A DNA stretch of 64,000 nt, taken from JBFLYO01 sp040756745. GTDB taxonomy: Bacteria; Bacteroidota; Ignavibacteria; UBA10030; UBA6906. The translations under genes and the position numbers were made by a program. The notes below the pieces were generated by a model, which saw only the letters and a list, made by a program, of their open reading frames with translations, did no database searches and was not told where the DNA came from. Shown here piece by piece: positions 1 to 9,247 of this stretch (position 1 is the first letter of the stretch; every line of letters begins with the position of its first letter). Location of the stretch: positions 1-64,000 of the forward strand of contig JBFLYO010000009.1 of assembly GCA_040756745.1 (NCBI GenBank). Reading direction: 5' to 3'.

Positions 1-581
1 GTCTGAGCGGAGACGGTGGGGATCGCAAAGGAACGGACCTCGCCATTTCTCTGAACGAGCGCAATAACGGGTGTTTTGTTCTCCACGTTTCCGCTACCCA
101 CACCACGAGCCTTCCCGCCGATATAGGTTTCATCCGCCTCAACAATCCCCGTAAGCAGGTTCAGGTTTTCCGCTTGCATGGCGTAACGGATACGGTGCGC
201 CATGAACCACGCGGACTTGTATGTAATCCCAAGCATCCGATGGAGCTGGTGAGCGCTCATACCCTTCTTGGAGGAACAGAGGAGGGAAATCGCAAGCAGC
301 CACTTGCTTAAAGGGATGTGGCTATCCTCGAAGATGGTCCCAACTGTCGCCGTGAACTGGTCAGCCTTCTTCTGCTTCCGGCAGTCTCGGCAGCGGTACA
401 CACCAGGGCGAGTCTTGGATTTCGCCTTCACGGTGATTTTGTATATTGCTTGGCTGCCGCATCTGGGGCATGTTACTCCATTGGGCCAGCGGATAGCCTC
501 AAGGATCTCTCTGGCCCTTGTCTCATCGTGGAAGTTCTTGGCCAGATTGTTTAGTGTCATTGTTGCGTCTGTCGGTGCCAT
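1..581 (-). CDS. IS1595-family (ISXO2-like) transposase, N-terminal part, cut by window edge
   Basis: An open frame runs leftward from ATG at 581 (alternative ATG at 560) to the window edge without a stop, giving about 193 residues. It starts with a zinc ribbon (CPRCGS near residues 32-37, then YRCRDCRKQ), followed by the helix-turn-helix-like stretch SKWLLAISLLCSSKKGMSAHQLHRML (residues ~90-115, quoted in part) and then GIVEADETYIGGKARG, the first catalytic aspartate region of the DDE_Tnp_IS1595 domain. These family features are well known for ISXO2-like transposases that cut and paste insertion sequences. The remaining catalytic residues lie outside the window, so it cannot be said whether the element is intact. 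A strong promoter lies just upstream. The insertion-sequence terminal repeat could not be identified because only one end is visible. Confidence 0.85.
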   Translation of the reverse strand, partial: MAPTDATMTLNNLAKNFHDETRAREILEAIRWPNGVTCPRCGSQAIYKITVKAKSKTRPGVYRCRDCRKQKKADQFTATVGTIFEDSHIPLSKWLLAISLLCSSKKGMSAHQLHRMLGITYKSAWFMAHRIRYAMQAENLNLLTGIVEADETYIGGKARGVGSGNVENKTPVIALVQRNGEVRSFAIPTVSAQ

Positions 582-612
582 GACTGGATTCGGGGTAGTT
601 TAACCTATCCCC

Positions 613-641
613 AATATACGAAATCAAAAGCGGTTTGTCAA
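613..641 (-). promoter_or_regulatory. sigma70-type promoter of the transposase gene
   Basis: On the minus strand TTGACA (641-636) is followed by a 17-base spacer and TATATT (618-613). This is a near-consensus -35/-10 pair placed about 30 bases upstream of the transposase start at 581. It is a match by eye only. Confidence 0.6.
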
Positions 642-759
642 GTATATAATTGCGTAAGTTTCGCACAGAATCTGCACAATACTTTCCACAATTTATCCAC
701 CCCTGTCCTTGAATTCATTACAGAAAATGGGCAATTTTCAATATATTGTGCATAACCCG

Positions 760-2427
760 ATGCTCACCAATTACTATACCGCTCGCCTCGTAGCTTCCAC
801 CCTCGATTCCACGTTGAAACTCAAGCGGATCAACGAGCTGTTCAGCCAACAGAAAGACCAATTGATCCTCACCTTTGATGCCGGCACACCCCCCCTTGCA
901 GTTTCCTGCCGTCCGGCAGAGGCGATCATGTACCTCAATCCAGGGATTGCCCGTGCCCGTCGGAACAGTGTCACTCTACTCCCCCGGGCTGCGGGCACGC
1001 TCGTCCAGGAGGTATCAATCGCCGAGTCGGACCGGATTGTTCTGTTCTTGCTCTCAAACGGTTTGCGGCTCGCGGCGTTTCTCTTCGGGACGGCCGCGAA
1101 CGTCTTGCTCATCGACGCTTCCGGGCTTGTGATCGATGCCTTCAAGAACCGAAAGAACCTCGCCGGAACGCGAGTGACTCTCCCCTCGGAGCCACTCCCG
1201 ACCAGCTATGACATCCGCCGCCTTGAGCTCACAGCGGGCGAGGCGCCGGGGATGCAGGTGGCATCGTTGATGAGGAAGACTTACCCCCTTCTTGGCGCGA
1301 CGCTTGCACATGAAGTCGCAGAACGAGCGGGTCTAGCGCACGGCCTGCCGGCATCGGGGATACCGTCCGAGGGGGTCGCGCGTCTTGGTGAGGCGCTACG
1401 GTCTGTCCTAGCGGATTGCGAACGCCCCGCACCGCGACTTTATATCCACAAGGATGGTACACCCGCAATGCTCTCCATCATCCCGTTGCGTCATGCGGCC
1501 CATCTTACAGAGCACAAGTACGACAACATTCATGAAGCAATTCGTTTCTTCATTGCACGCCGTCGTTTCGCTACCGGCACCGACCGGGCAAAGGAAGCGG
1601 TGCTCGGGCCGTTGCAGCGCCGGTTGGCAAGAGCCAGGCGGTCACTCGATGCGGTCAGGGACGACGCCCGCGCCCGTGAACGGGCGACGGAGTACGAGCA
1701 GCATGCCAGGCTCCTCATGGCACACCTTCATGCCTGGCACAAAGGGGCCCGTTCCGTCACCCTCAACGACGACGGGACTGACGTGATCATCGCTCTCGAT
1801 CCCTCCCTTACCCCCGTGCAGAATGCGCAGCGCTATTTCGAAAAAGCAAAACGCGCGCGATCCTCCTCACACGAGACTGCCGGCCGTCTCCTCGACCTCG
1901 AAGAGACCATTGTGCGGGGTGAAGAGCTTCTTGCGGCCGTCGAACGGTGCGAGAGCGCGGAGGAGGTCGAACACCTCATAAAGGAGCGGTCGGAAGAGTT
2001 CGAGGCGTTCGGCATGGGCCCGAAGGCGAGTGAGCGTTCACAGATTCCGTTCCGTGTGTTCACCGTCGACGGAGGCTTCGAAGTGTGGGCAGGGAAGAAC
2101 GGCGCCAACAACGATCTCCTGACACTCCGCTACGCGAAGCCCTCGGATCTCTGGTTCCACGCCCGGGGAACAGGCGGATCGCACGTTGTGTTGAAGGTCG
2201 GGAAGGGAAAGGGGGAGCCCGGGAAGAAGGCCCGCGAGCAGGCCGCGGGAATTGCGGCGTACTACAGCAAGATGAAGGGATCGCGCTTAGTCCCGGTCGC
2301 AGTGACGGAAAAGCGCTATGTGCGCAAACCCAGGGGATCGCCCCCCGGAACGGTCATGATCGAACGCGAAAAGGTCATCTTCGCCGCTCCTGCGCTTCCC
2401 CCGCATCCGCGACATGAGGAGGCGTAG
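760..2427 (+). CDS. rqcH: NFACT family protein (RqcH/FbpA-like ribosome quality control factor)
   Basis: The protein of about 555 residues has the NFACT-N domain at its start (LTNYYTARLVAS..., with the substrate-facing segment SQQKDQLILTFD), a long charged coiled-coil middle (residues ~270-400) and the C-terminal NFACT-R domain (~430-540: GKNGANNDLL, DLWFHARGTGGSHVV). Family members bind the 50S subunit with peptidyl-tRNA and help tag stalled nascent chains with alanine; older names are fibronectin-binding protein A. In-frame TTG 709 and ATG 727 also exist, but family proteins begin close to the TNYYT motif, so ATG 760 is preferred; no convincing ribosome site decides it. The stop is followed directly by the panE start, so the two genes are probably co-transcribed. 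Confidence 0.88.
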   Translation: MLTNYYTARLVASTLDSTLKLKRINELFSQQKDQLILTFDAGTPPLAVSCRPAEAIMYLNPGIARARRNSVTLLPRAAGTLVQEVSIAESDRIVLFLLSNGLRLAAFLFGTAANVLLIDASGLVIDAFKNRKNLAGTRVTLPSEPLPTSYDIRRLELTAGEAPGMQVASLMRKTYPLLGATLAHEVAERAGLAHGLPASGIPSEGVARLGEALRSVLADCERPAPRLYIHKDGTPAMLSIIPLRHAAHLTEHKYDNIHEAIRFFIARRRFATGTDRAKEAVLGPLQRRLARARRSLDAVRDDARARERATEYEQHARLLMAHLHAWHKGARSVTLNDDGTDVIIALDPSLTPVQNAQRYFEKAKRARSSSHETAGRLLDLEETIVRGEELLAAVERCESAEEVEHLIKERSEEFEAFGMGPKASERSQIPFRVFTVDGGFEVWAGKNGANNDLLTLRYAKPSDLWFHARGTGGSHVVLKVGKGKGEPGKKAREQAAGIAAYYSKMKGSRLVPVAVTEKRYVRKPRGSPPGTVMIEREKVIFAAPALPPHPRHEEA

Positions 2428-3372
2428 ATGAAATTCGCGGTCATTGGCAGCGGCGGCGTCGGAGGATATTTCGGCGCCCAGCTCGCGAAAGCGGGAGAAG
2501 ATGTCATGTTCACTGCGCGGGGGAAACACCTCGAGGCAATGCAGGCTCACGGGCTTCGTGTGGTGTCGACAGAAGGGACGGTCGTCGTTCCGGCCTCCCG
2601 CTGTGTCGCCACCCCGGAAGCGATCGGTCCAGTCGACGTCGTTCTCTTCTGCGTCAAGTCCTACGACACGGAATCCGCGGGGCGCACGCTGAAACCTCTC
2701 CTCCGACCTGACACCGTGATCATAAGTCTGCAAAACGGCGTCGAGAACGAGGACCTGCTCAGGGGAGTATTCCCCGATGCCGTCGTCTTCGGCGGCGTTG
2801 CATACGTCTATGCGACCATCACGCGTCCCGGTGAAGTAACAGAGAGCGGCGGACCGCGAAAGCTCGTCTTCGGCCCCTTCGAGGGATCCCCTGTCGAACA
2901 CCGCCGCCGGGCCACAGCGATTCTCGACGTGGTCCGCGGGGCAGGGATTGCCGCCGAGGTCCCCGGTGACATCATCGCCGCCCTCTGGAAAAAGTTCATC
3001 TTCATCACGGGGGCTGCGGGACTGACCGCGTTGACCCGCTTGACCCTCGCCGAGATCCTCGCCGTCGAGCCAACCCGCCTTCTGCTGGCCGATGCCATGG
3101 GCGAGACGCTTACTGTTGCGCGGGGGCGCCGCGTGCACATTGAAGAGGACTATCTCCATGGGGTCTTCGCAACGATTCATCGGTTCGACAACAACACACG
3201 CTCGTCGCTCTACTATGACCTTGTGCACGGCAAGCCGCTTGAACTGGAGGCGCTCTCCGGTGCCGTCGTCCGCTTCGGCACGGCACTTGGAGTCCCCACG
3301 CCAGTCCATCGCACGATCTATGCTGCGCTCCTCCCCTATCACCTCAAGCACACGCGGACAACTGCATCATGA
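2428..3372 (+). CDS. panE: 2-dehydropantoate 2-reductase (ketopantoate reductase)
   Basis: The product (314 residues) has the N-terminal Rossmann motif GSGGVGGYFG at residues 7-16 for NADPH binding, the ApbA/PanE signature VDVVLFCVKSYDTESAG, SLQNGVENED and a helical C-terminal dimer domain with WKKFIFITGAAGLTALTR, which carries the catalytic lysine region. The family reduces ketopantoate to pantoate in pantothenate and coenzyme A synthesis. The start abuts the rqcH stop and the end overlaps the next gene by four bases (ATGA), which suggests an operon. Length is normal for the family. Some members act on other 2-oxo acids, so the substrate is inferred from family. Confidence 0.88.
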   Translation: MKFAVIGSGGVGGYFGAQLAKAGEDVMFTARGKHLEAMQAHGLRVVSTEGTVVVPASRCVATPEAIGPVDVVLFCVKSYDTESAGRTLKPLLRPDTVIISLQNGVENEDLLRGVFPDAVVFGGVAYVYATITRPGEVTESGGPRKLVFGPFEGSPVEHRRRATAILDVVRGAGIAAEVPGDIIAALWKKFIFITGAAGLTALTRLTLAEILAVEPTRLLLADAMGETLTVARGRRVHIEEDYLHGVFATIHRFDNNTRSSLYYDLVHGKPLELEALSGAVVRFGTALGVPTPVHRTIYAALLPYHLKHTRTTAS

Positions 3373-4616
3373 AGAAGTCATCCCGTAGAACAGTGGACGC
3401 ATCTCTCTCACCGGCGTCCATGTCGCTCCCCACCCGCGCAATCCACGGCAGCAGGCTCTCGGCGTATCAAGGCCCCGTCGCTCCCCCCATTATACAGACT
3501 TCCACATACCGGTTCGCCGACTCCGCCGACGCCATGCGGTACGCGCAGGGAGATCCCGAGGTGTACGTCTACACGCGGTACCACAACCCCACTGTGGCCG
3601 AGGCGCAGGAGCGACTCGCGCTGATGATGCGGGCCGAGAAGGCGCTCCTGTTCTCCTCCGGCATGGCTGCAATCACATCCGCCATTCTCTCCATCGTCAG
3701 GAACGGCGACGAAATTCTCAGCACTCCTGCGCTCTACGGAGGCACCTATCGTTTCTTCCGCGACATTCTTCCCCGCCATGGCGTGACCGTGCGCTACGTG
3801 CGCCCCGACGGTCTGGAGGCGATCGAGCGGCTCGCCACACGCAGGACCAAGCTCGTCTATTTCGAGACCCCCACCAACCCAACGCTGCAGATCGTCGACA
3901 TCGCCGCATTGGTCCATCACACGCGCGCCGCCGGCAGGAGAGTACGGAAGACGATCGTCACGATGGCCGATAACACCTTCGCCACGGCGTTGAACCAGAA
4001 CCCGTTCGCTCTGGGTGTCGATGTCGTCGTGGAGAGCGCCACGAAGTATTTGGGGGGGCATTCCGACATCATGGCGGGCGTAGCGGCGGGCAGCCGGGGC
4101 TTCATCGCTGGCGCGCACACGCAACTGAAGTACTACGGCGGCTGCGCAGATCCCTTCGCGGCATTTCTTCTGCTCCGGAGCCTGAAGACGTTCGACCTCC
4201 GCGTGCGTCGTCAAAACAGCAACGCTCTCGCTCTCGCAGAGTACCTTCAGCGACACGCGCGCGTGAAGCGCGTTCTCTATCCCGGCCTCCCGTCGCATCC
4301 GGGTCATGAGACGGCCCGGAGCCAGATGGCGGCGAGCGGGGAGCCCGGGTACGGCGGCATGGTGACCATCGAGGTCGCCGGCGGAGCGCGCGCTGCCGTC
4401 CGGGTGTGCGATGCGTTGCGGGTCACGATCAACGCCATGTCGCTCGGCGGCGTCGAATCACTGGTCAGCATCCCCGTCTATTCATCCCACGTGCGCATGA
4501 CCTCGCGTGAGCTTTCCCGTCACGGCGTCACGCCCGGTATGATCCGCATTTCCGTCGGGATTGAAGGGATTGAGGACTTGAAACAGGATTTCGACCGCGC
4601 GCTGCGCAGGGCATGA
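3369..4616 (+). CDS. PLP-dependent trans-sulfuration enzyme (cystathionine gamma-synthase / methionine gamma-lyase family)
   Basis: The 415-residue protein is a Cys/Met metabolism PLP enzyme. Visible landmarks are TRYHNPT near residue 70, SSGMAAI for cofactor phosphate binding, the ETPTNPTLQ segment, and SATKYLGGHSD, in which Lys226 should form the Schiff base. C-terminal SLGGVESLVSIP and HVRMTSRE are also family features. Possible reactions include cystathionine synthesis or cleavage, sulfhydrylation of O-acetylhomoserine, and methionine gamma-elimination; these cannot be separated by sight. The N-terminal ~20 residues before LPTRAIHGS look like an extension. It overlaps panE by four bases (ATGA) and is the last gene before a new promoter. 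Confidence 0.87.
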   Translation: MKKSSRRTVDASLSPASMSLPTRAIHGSRLSAYQGPVAPPIIQTSTYRFADSADAMRYAQGDPEVYVYTRYHNPTVAEAQERLALMMRAEKALLFSSGMAAITSAILSIVRNGDEILSTPALYGGTYRFFRDILPRHGVTVRYVRPDGLEAIERLATRRTKLVYFETPTNPTLQIVDIAALVHHTRAAGRRVRKTIVTMADNTFATALNQNPFALGVDVVVESATKYLGGHSDIMAGVAAGSRGFIAGAHTQLKYYGGCADPFAAFLLLRSLKTFDLRVRRQNSNALALAEYLQRHARVKRVLYPGLPSHPGHETARSQMAASGEPGYGGMVTIEVAGGARAAVRVCDALRVTINAMSLGGVESLVSIPVYSSHVRMTSRELSRHGVTPGMIRISVGIEGIEDLKQDFDRALRRA

Positions 4617-4633
4617 AGGAAACCCGGCCCTCC

Positions 4634-4662
4634 TTGATTCTCGTGACAGGTTTGGGTATTAT
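4634..4662 (+). promoter_or_regulatory. sigma70-type promoter for the parvulin/moxR operon
   Basis: TTGATT (4634-4639), a 17-base spacer and TATTAT (4657-4662) lie in the 109-base gap between the PLP enzyme gene and the first parvulin lipoprotein gene. Both hexamers are close to E. coli consensus. No terminator hairpin for the upstream gene was recognised. Confidence 0.55.
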
Positions 4663-4725
4663 TCCTAACTGCGTATCCTCAACGATTCTTCGCATCACTT
4701 TCCACAACAAACCGAGTTGACACGT

Positions 4726-7092
4726 ATGCTTCATCAGTTCAGGTTGAGGCGGGCCGCCGCAGCCGGGCCCGCGGTCGCGTGCGCACTCTTGCTGGCCGGG
4801 TGCTCGCCGAGGGAACACGATGCGGTTGTCGCCACGGTGGGCAACGGTGCCATTACCCTGCCAGAGTACGAAACGCACTACTTGAAGAGTCTTGGTACCC
4901 GCGCGGCCGGTGCATCGACGAGCATGGATGAGCGGAAGAAATTCCTCGACCTGCTCGTCAAATACCGCCTGAAGCTTGCGGAGGCGTATCGGGAGGGGCT
5001 CGACAAGACGCCCGAGGTTCTCAGTGAACTGGAAATGTACAAGGGTAGTCTTGCGCAGTCGTTCCTGACGGAACGCGAAGTGGTGGCTCCCGGATTGCGG
5101 ACGTTGTACGCGCGCAGGAACGAAGAAGTCCGCGCGAGTCATATCCTCATCTCGCTTAGTCAGGAGGCGTCGCCAACGGACTCAGCCCTTGCCTTCGCAA
5201 AGGCGTACAAGGTGACCCAGGAGTTAAGGGGAGGCAGGGATTTTGCATCGGCGGCGCTTGAGTATTCTCAGGACCCCGGCGTTTCGCAAAGCAAGGGTGA
5301 CCTGTACTATTTCACGGCCGGTTTGATGGTGCCACCGTTTGAGGATGCGGTCTTTGCTATGAAGCCGGGAGAGATTTCCGACAAACCGGTCCGCACCATG
5401 TATGGCCTCCACGTCATCAAGGTGACCGACCGGAGGATCGCACCGGGCGAGATCCGCGCTGCACACATCATGATACGATTCCCTCAAGCCCAACCCACAC
5501 CGGAAGACACGCTCGCTGCGTACCAAAAGATAAGGGCAATTCAGGATAGCCTCCACGCGGGTGTTGATTTTGCCGGTCTTGCACGCCGCCATTCCGAAGA
5601 CCCCGGCTCCGCCGCGCGGGGTGGGGATCTTGGGTTCTTCAACCGGAGGCGCTGGGTTCAGCCCTTTGATGAGGTCGCATTCACGCTTGCACCCGGACAG
5701 ATTTCCGACATCGTCCGCACGGTGTACGGCTACCACCTCATCCATTGCGAGGAAGTCCGCCCGCGCAAGACATTCGAGGAATCAAAGGCGGAATTGCAGT
5801 CAATCTACCAGCAGACCCGTTTTCAGCAGGACTATGCCATCTATGTCGGGAGGCTGAAACGCCAAATGCATTTCGTCAGAGACGATTCGGTGTATGGCAA
5901 GCTTCTCGCATCTGTCGACAGCAACCGCGTCGTTCGCGACAGCTCATGGGGAACCGGGCAAACACCCGGTCTCGAGCGGTTGATCCTGTTCCGAATGCAG
6001 GATGGCCCCGTGACGGTCGATAGTGTCATCGCGATGCTGAAAGCGCGTGCAGATCTTCAATCGACGTCGCTCCGTGCCGCCACGCTTGGTCCCGCAATCG
6101 AAAAGATCGGCGAACAGATCGTCTTCGCAGCCAAGGCGGACCGCTTGCAGCATGAGATCCCCGAATTTGCGTCGTTGATGAAGGAATACCGCGAAGGAAT
6201 CCTGCTGTACCAGGTCGAACAAGAGAACGTCTGGAACCGGGTGGCGCTGAGCGATTCGGTGCTTAAGCGATACTTCGAGGCGCACAGAGACAAGTTCAGC
6301 TGGCCCGACAGAATCCGCTATACGCAGATTCGCGTGATGTCTGATTCGCTCGCACGTGTCGTCCACGGGATGCTGCTGTCGGGAAAGTCGATAGCGCAGG
6401 TAGCTGAGGAAGACTCGGTTCGCATGGCGGCGCCATTGAATCACCACGTTGAGTTCGTGCGCTCGTCCCTGTCGCTCAACAAGGAGACGCGGGAGGCGCT
6501 GGCGGCCGTGGCAGCCGAGATGAAGCGAGACCGCGCCTTACGGCTCACCGTTACTGCCCGTCCCGACACGTTCATCGCCGCAGCACGAGAAATGAAGGCG
6601 GCGGGGGTGCGCCTGCATGCCGTTGTCAGGTATCTCAGCCGCACACTGGGGCTCGACATGTCGCGCATTGTCACTTCCACCTTCCCCGTTCCACACCGTC
6701 GCGCAACGGATTCACTTGCCCCGAACGAATCGACCCCTCCCGCGGTGGACGTTTACCTGAGCGGACGGCTCCCCCTTATCGCGGGGAAGCCGGAGACCCT
6801 GCTTAATCCCTCCTCCACGGACGAACGGAGCAGAATGGCAGATTCTCTCCAGGCCGGGGCATTTTCGAAGCCGTTCCCGTTCGCCGGCGCCTACACGATT
6901 ACGCAGCTACTTGCCCGGGAGCCCGCACGGCTGAAGACGTTCGAGGAGGCAGGGCCGGAGCTTTCGAGCGCGTACCAGGACTACGAGTCGAAACGCCTTG
7001 AGGAGGAATGGATCAACCGGCTGAGGAGGGAATTTCCGGTTGTTGAACATACCGCGGCGCTGAGCAGTGCGTTCGCCAACAGCACGCATTGA
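4726..7092 (+). CDS. lipoprotein peptidyl-prolyl cis-trans isomerase with two parvulin domains (SurA/PpiD-like)
   Basis: The protein (about 788 residues from ATG 4726; TTG 4717 is a possible alternative) begins with an arginine-rich n-region and a lipobox LLLAGC with Cys26, so it should be lipid-anchored outside the inner membrane. Two PpiC rotamase domains follow: VRASHILI to GLHVIKV (~136-235) and IRAAHIMI to GYHLIHC (~243-350), the second with the typical GGDLGFF. The remaining ~430 residues are helical, SurA-N-like chaperone sequence without a recognised domain. The family assists outer-membrane protein folding in the periplasm. It is first in a run of three related genes and its 3' end overlaps the next gene by 26 bases, which indicates translational coupling. 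Confidence 0.85.
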   Translation: MLHQFRLRRAAAAGPAVACALLLAGCSPREHDAVVATVGNGAITLPEYETHYLKSLGTRAAGASTSMDERKKFLDLLVKYRLKLAEAYREGLDKTPEVLSELEMYKGSLAQSFLTEREVVAPGLRTLYARRNEEVRASHILISLSQEASPTDSALAFAKAYKVTQELRGGRDFASAALEYSQDPGVSQSKGDLYYFTAGLMVPPFEDAVFAMKPGEISDKPVRTMYGLHVIKVTDRRIAPGEIRAAHIMIRFPQAQPTPEDTLAAYQKIRAIQDSLHAGVDFAGLARRHSEDPGSAARGGDLGFFNRRRWVQPFDEVAFTLAPGQISDIVRTVYGYHLIHCEEVRPRKTFEESKAELQSIYQQTRFQQDYAIYVGRLKRQMHFVRDDSVYGKLLASVDSNRVVRDSSWGTGQTPGLERLILFRMQDGPVTVDSVIAMLKARADLQSTSLRAATLGPAIEKIGEQIVFAAKADRLQHEIPEFASLMKEYREGILLYQVEQENVWNRVALSDSVLKRYFEAHRDKFSWPDRIRYTQIRVMSDSLARVVHGMLLSGKSIAQVAEEDSVRMAAPLNHHVEFVRSSLSLNKETREALAAVAAEMKRDRALRLTVTARPDTFIAAAREMKAAGVRLHAVVRYLSRTLGLDMSRIVTSTFPVPHRRATDSLAPNESTPPAVDVYLSGRLPLIAGKPETLLNPSSTDERSRMADSLQAGAFSKPFPFAGAYTITQLLAREPARLKTFEEAGPELSSAYQDYESKRLEEEWINRLRREFPVVEHTAALSSAFANSTH

Positions 7093-7951
7093 CGTTGCTT
7101 CTTCTGCCGCTATCATGGCGGCCGCTGCGTGCCTGCTTGTTGTAGGCTGCGCCAGAGAGACGCCACCCCAGGGATACGTCGCGCGCGTCGGGGCCGTCGG
7201 TCTCACCCGCGAAGAGCTGGCACAGGCCGCCGACTCTATCGGGATCCCGAGAAGCACCTCGCGCGCCTTCGTGGATGAGTGGGTGGTGTCCGAACTCCTG
7301 TACCAGGAGGCGCAGCGGCGCGGACTGACCGAGGATCCGGCAGTTCTGCGGCGGGTGGAGGAGTCGCGCAGGCGACTGGCGATCGAAGCCCTTCTTGAAC
7401 GCGAAGTCTACAGCGACACCGGCGGCGGTCTGAACGATGAGGCGCTTGCTGCGTTCTACAAGGCACATGCGGCGTTTTTCACGCTGAAAGAGGACGTCGT
7501 GCGGGCAAGTTACGTCATGTTCTCAGACCGGGACGCCGCCAACCTGTTCCGAACCCGCGTCCTCCGCGGAACGGCATGGAACGATGCGGTGGACCACATG
7601 CGCGCCGATTCGCTGAATGCCCGCTCTATGCGCGCCGAGGCGCGTCGTCAGTACTTCACGCAAGGGACGATGTATCCGGACGAGCTCTGGAAGCTCACCC
7701 GCACGCTTGCCATTGACGAGGTGTCGTTCGTGGTAAAGGCGGCCGCAGGGTATTACGTGATGACCGTGCACAGCGTGCGGCACGCGGGCGAAGCGCCCGA
7801 CTTTGAATACATCAGGAACGATGTTCGCGACCGGATGCTCATCGACCGGCGCCGTGCGCGGTATGAACAACTGATTGCCGGGCTCCGCGAGCGGCACACG
7901 GTGGAAGTAACACTCGGGGAGGTTGATACCGCGGTCTCGCGGGGGGAGTGA
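7067..7951 (+). CDS. lipoprotein with SurA-N-like region and degenerate parvulin domain
   Basis: The start is GTG 7067, because only this start gives a usable signal sequence (MRSPTARIDVASSAAIMAAAACLLVVGC, quoted here in pieces: n-region with two Arg, then LLVVGC with Cys28); the internal ATG at 7115 would leave too short a leader. The mature part (294 residues in all) has a SurA-N-like helical segment (SRAFVDEWVVSELLYQEAQRRGL) and then a parvulin-like domain starting VRASYVMF and ending AAAGYYVMTVHSV. The usual GGDLG core is missing, so isomerase activity is doubtful and a chaperone-only role is more likely. It lies between two true parvulins, seven bases from surA. Confidence 0.78.
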   Translation: MRSPTARIDVASSAAIMAAAACLLVVGCARETPPQGYVARVGAVGLTREELAQAADSIGIPRSTSRAFVDEWVVSELLYQEAQRRGLTEDPAVLRRVEESRRRLAIEALLEREVYSDTGGGLNDEALAAFYKAHAAFFTLKEDVVRASYVMFSDRDAANLFRTRVLRGTAWNDAVDHMRADSLNARSMRAEARRQYFTQGTMYPDELWKLTRTLAIDEVSFVVKAAAGYYVMTVHSVRHAGEAPDFEYIRNDVRDRMLIDRRRARYEQLIAGLRERHTVEVTLGEVDTAVSRGE

Positions 7952-7957
7952 AACACC

Positions 7958-9247
7958 ATGAAACGGTATTACAGAACGACCAACGCGTTGCTGGCACTCG
8001 CGCTCGGCACCGCAGCCGCAACGATGGCACCGGCGCAGATCCTCGACCGGATCGTCGGCATCGTGGACAATGATTTGATTCTGGACTCCGAGCTCAACGC
8101 CTCAGTGCAGTTCTATGTGCTCAACAACAAGACCGATCCCAAGACCCCCGGCCTGCGCGAACAGGTCCTGCAAACCCTCATTAACGAGAAGCTGATTGTC
8201 GCCAAGGCCATCGAGGATAGTGTCACGGTGACCGACGAGGAGGTGCAGCAGCAGCTTGACCAGGCGATCCAGGCGCGCGTGCAGCAGTTCGGCTCCGAGG
8301 CGCGGCTCGAAGAGATGTACGGCATGCCTATCGGACGCATCAAGCGCGAGTTCCGCGACGAGATGCGCAAGAACCTGTTGGCGCAGAAGCTCCAGCAGGA
8401 ACGCTTCGGCAACGCCACCATCGGCCGCTTCGAAGTGGAAGAGTTTTACAGAACCTACAAGGACAGTCTCCCGCAGGTCCCGGAGGAACTTGAGCTCTCG
8501 GATATCGCAATCGCCCCGCGATTCAACGAGCGCGAGAAGGCAGCCACTGCGGCAACGCTCGCGGCGCTGCTTGACAGCATCAAGCACGGGACGGATTTCG
8601 GCGATCTGGCGCGGCGCTATTCACAGGACCCCGGCTCAGCCCCGCAGGGAGGCGACCTGGGATTTGTACGGCGCGGCCAGTTCGTCAAGGAGTTTGAGAC
8701 GGCGGTCTTCTCGCTTGCCGAAGGCCAGGTCTCCGGCATCGTGGAGACAGAGCACGGTCTGCACATCATCCAGCTCCTCGAGCGCCGAGGCGACGCCGTG
8801 CATGCGCGCCATATTCTTCTCAGGATCCAGCGGACGGCTGCAAGTGACTCGGCAACCGTGCGGTTTCTCGACACCCTTCGTACCCGCGCCCTGAACGGCG
8901 AGAGCTTCGCAGAGCTGGCACGCAAGTATTCAGAGGGAAAGGAAAGCATGATCGGCGGGAACCTGGGCACCGTGGAGCTCGGCCAGATCAATAAGGAGTT
9001 CCTCCCCGTTCTGGCCGGCCTGCGGGCAAGGGACATCAGCGCGCCGGTCAAGATCCCGGAGGGAAGCTCATACAAGTTTCATATCCTGTGGGTCCGCAAG
9101 CGCACTCCTCCCCACCCGATGTCGCTCGAGCAGGACTACCAAAAAGTGGAAGCTATCGCTCTCAATCTGAAGCGATCAAAGGACTACCAGGCCTGGATCG
9201 AGAACCTGCGCAGCACGATTTACTGGCAGGCGCGGCTCGAGCCATGA
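7958..9247 (+). CDS. surA: periplasmic peptidyl-prolyl isomerase SurA
   Basis: The 429-residue protein has a cleavable signal peptide (MKRYYRTTNALLALALG..., cleavage after APAQ near residue 27), then the SurA N-terminal domain (ILDRIVGIVDNDLILDSEL, INEKLIVAKAIEDSV). Two parvulin domains follow at ~177-280 (GTDFGDLARRYSQDPGSAPQ, GGDLGFV) and ~281-375 (VHARHILLRI, SEGKESMIGGNLG), then a C-terminal helix. This is the standard SurA plan: a chaperone and prolyl isomerase that escorts outer-membrane proteins. It is the third folding factor in a row and its stop overlaps the moxR start (ATGA). Confidence 0.88.
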   Translation: MKRYYRTTNALLALALGTAAATMAPAQILDRIVGIVDNDLILDSELNASVQFYVLNNKTDPKTPGLREQVLQTLINEKLIVAKAIEDSVTVTDEEVQQQLDQAIQARVQQFGSEARLEEMYGMPIGRIKREFRDEMRKNLLAQKLQQERFGNATIGRFEVEEFYRTYKDSLPQVPEELELSDIAIAPRFNEREKAATAATLAALLDSIKHGTDFGDLARRYSQDPGSAPQGGDLGFVRRGQFVKEFETAVFSLAEGQVSGIVETEHGLHIIQLLERRGDAVHARHILLRIQRTAASDSATVRFLDTLRTRALNGESFAELARKYSEGKESMIGGNLGTVELGQINKEFLPVLAGLRARDISAPVKIPEGSSYKFHILWVRKRTPPHPMSLEQDYQKVEAIALNLKRSKDYQAWIENLRSTIYWQARLEP

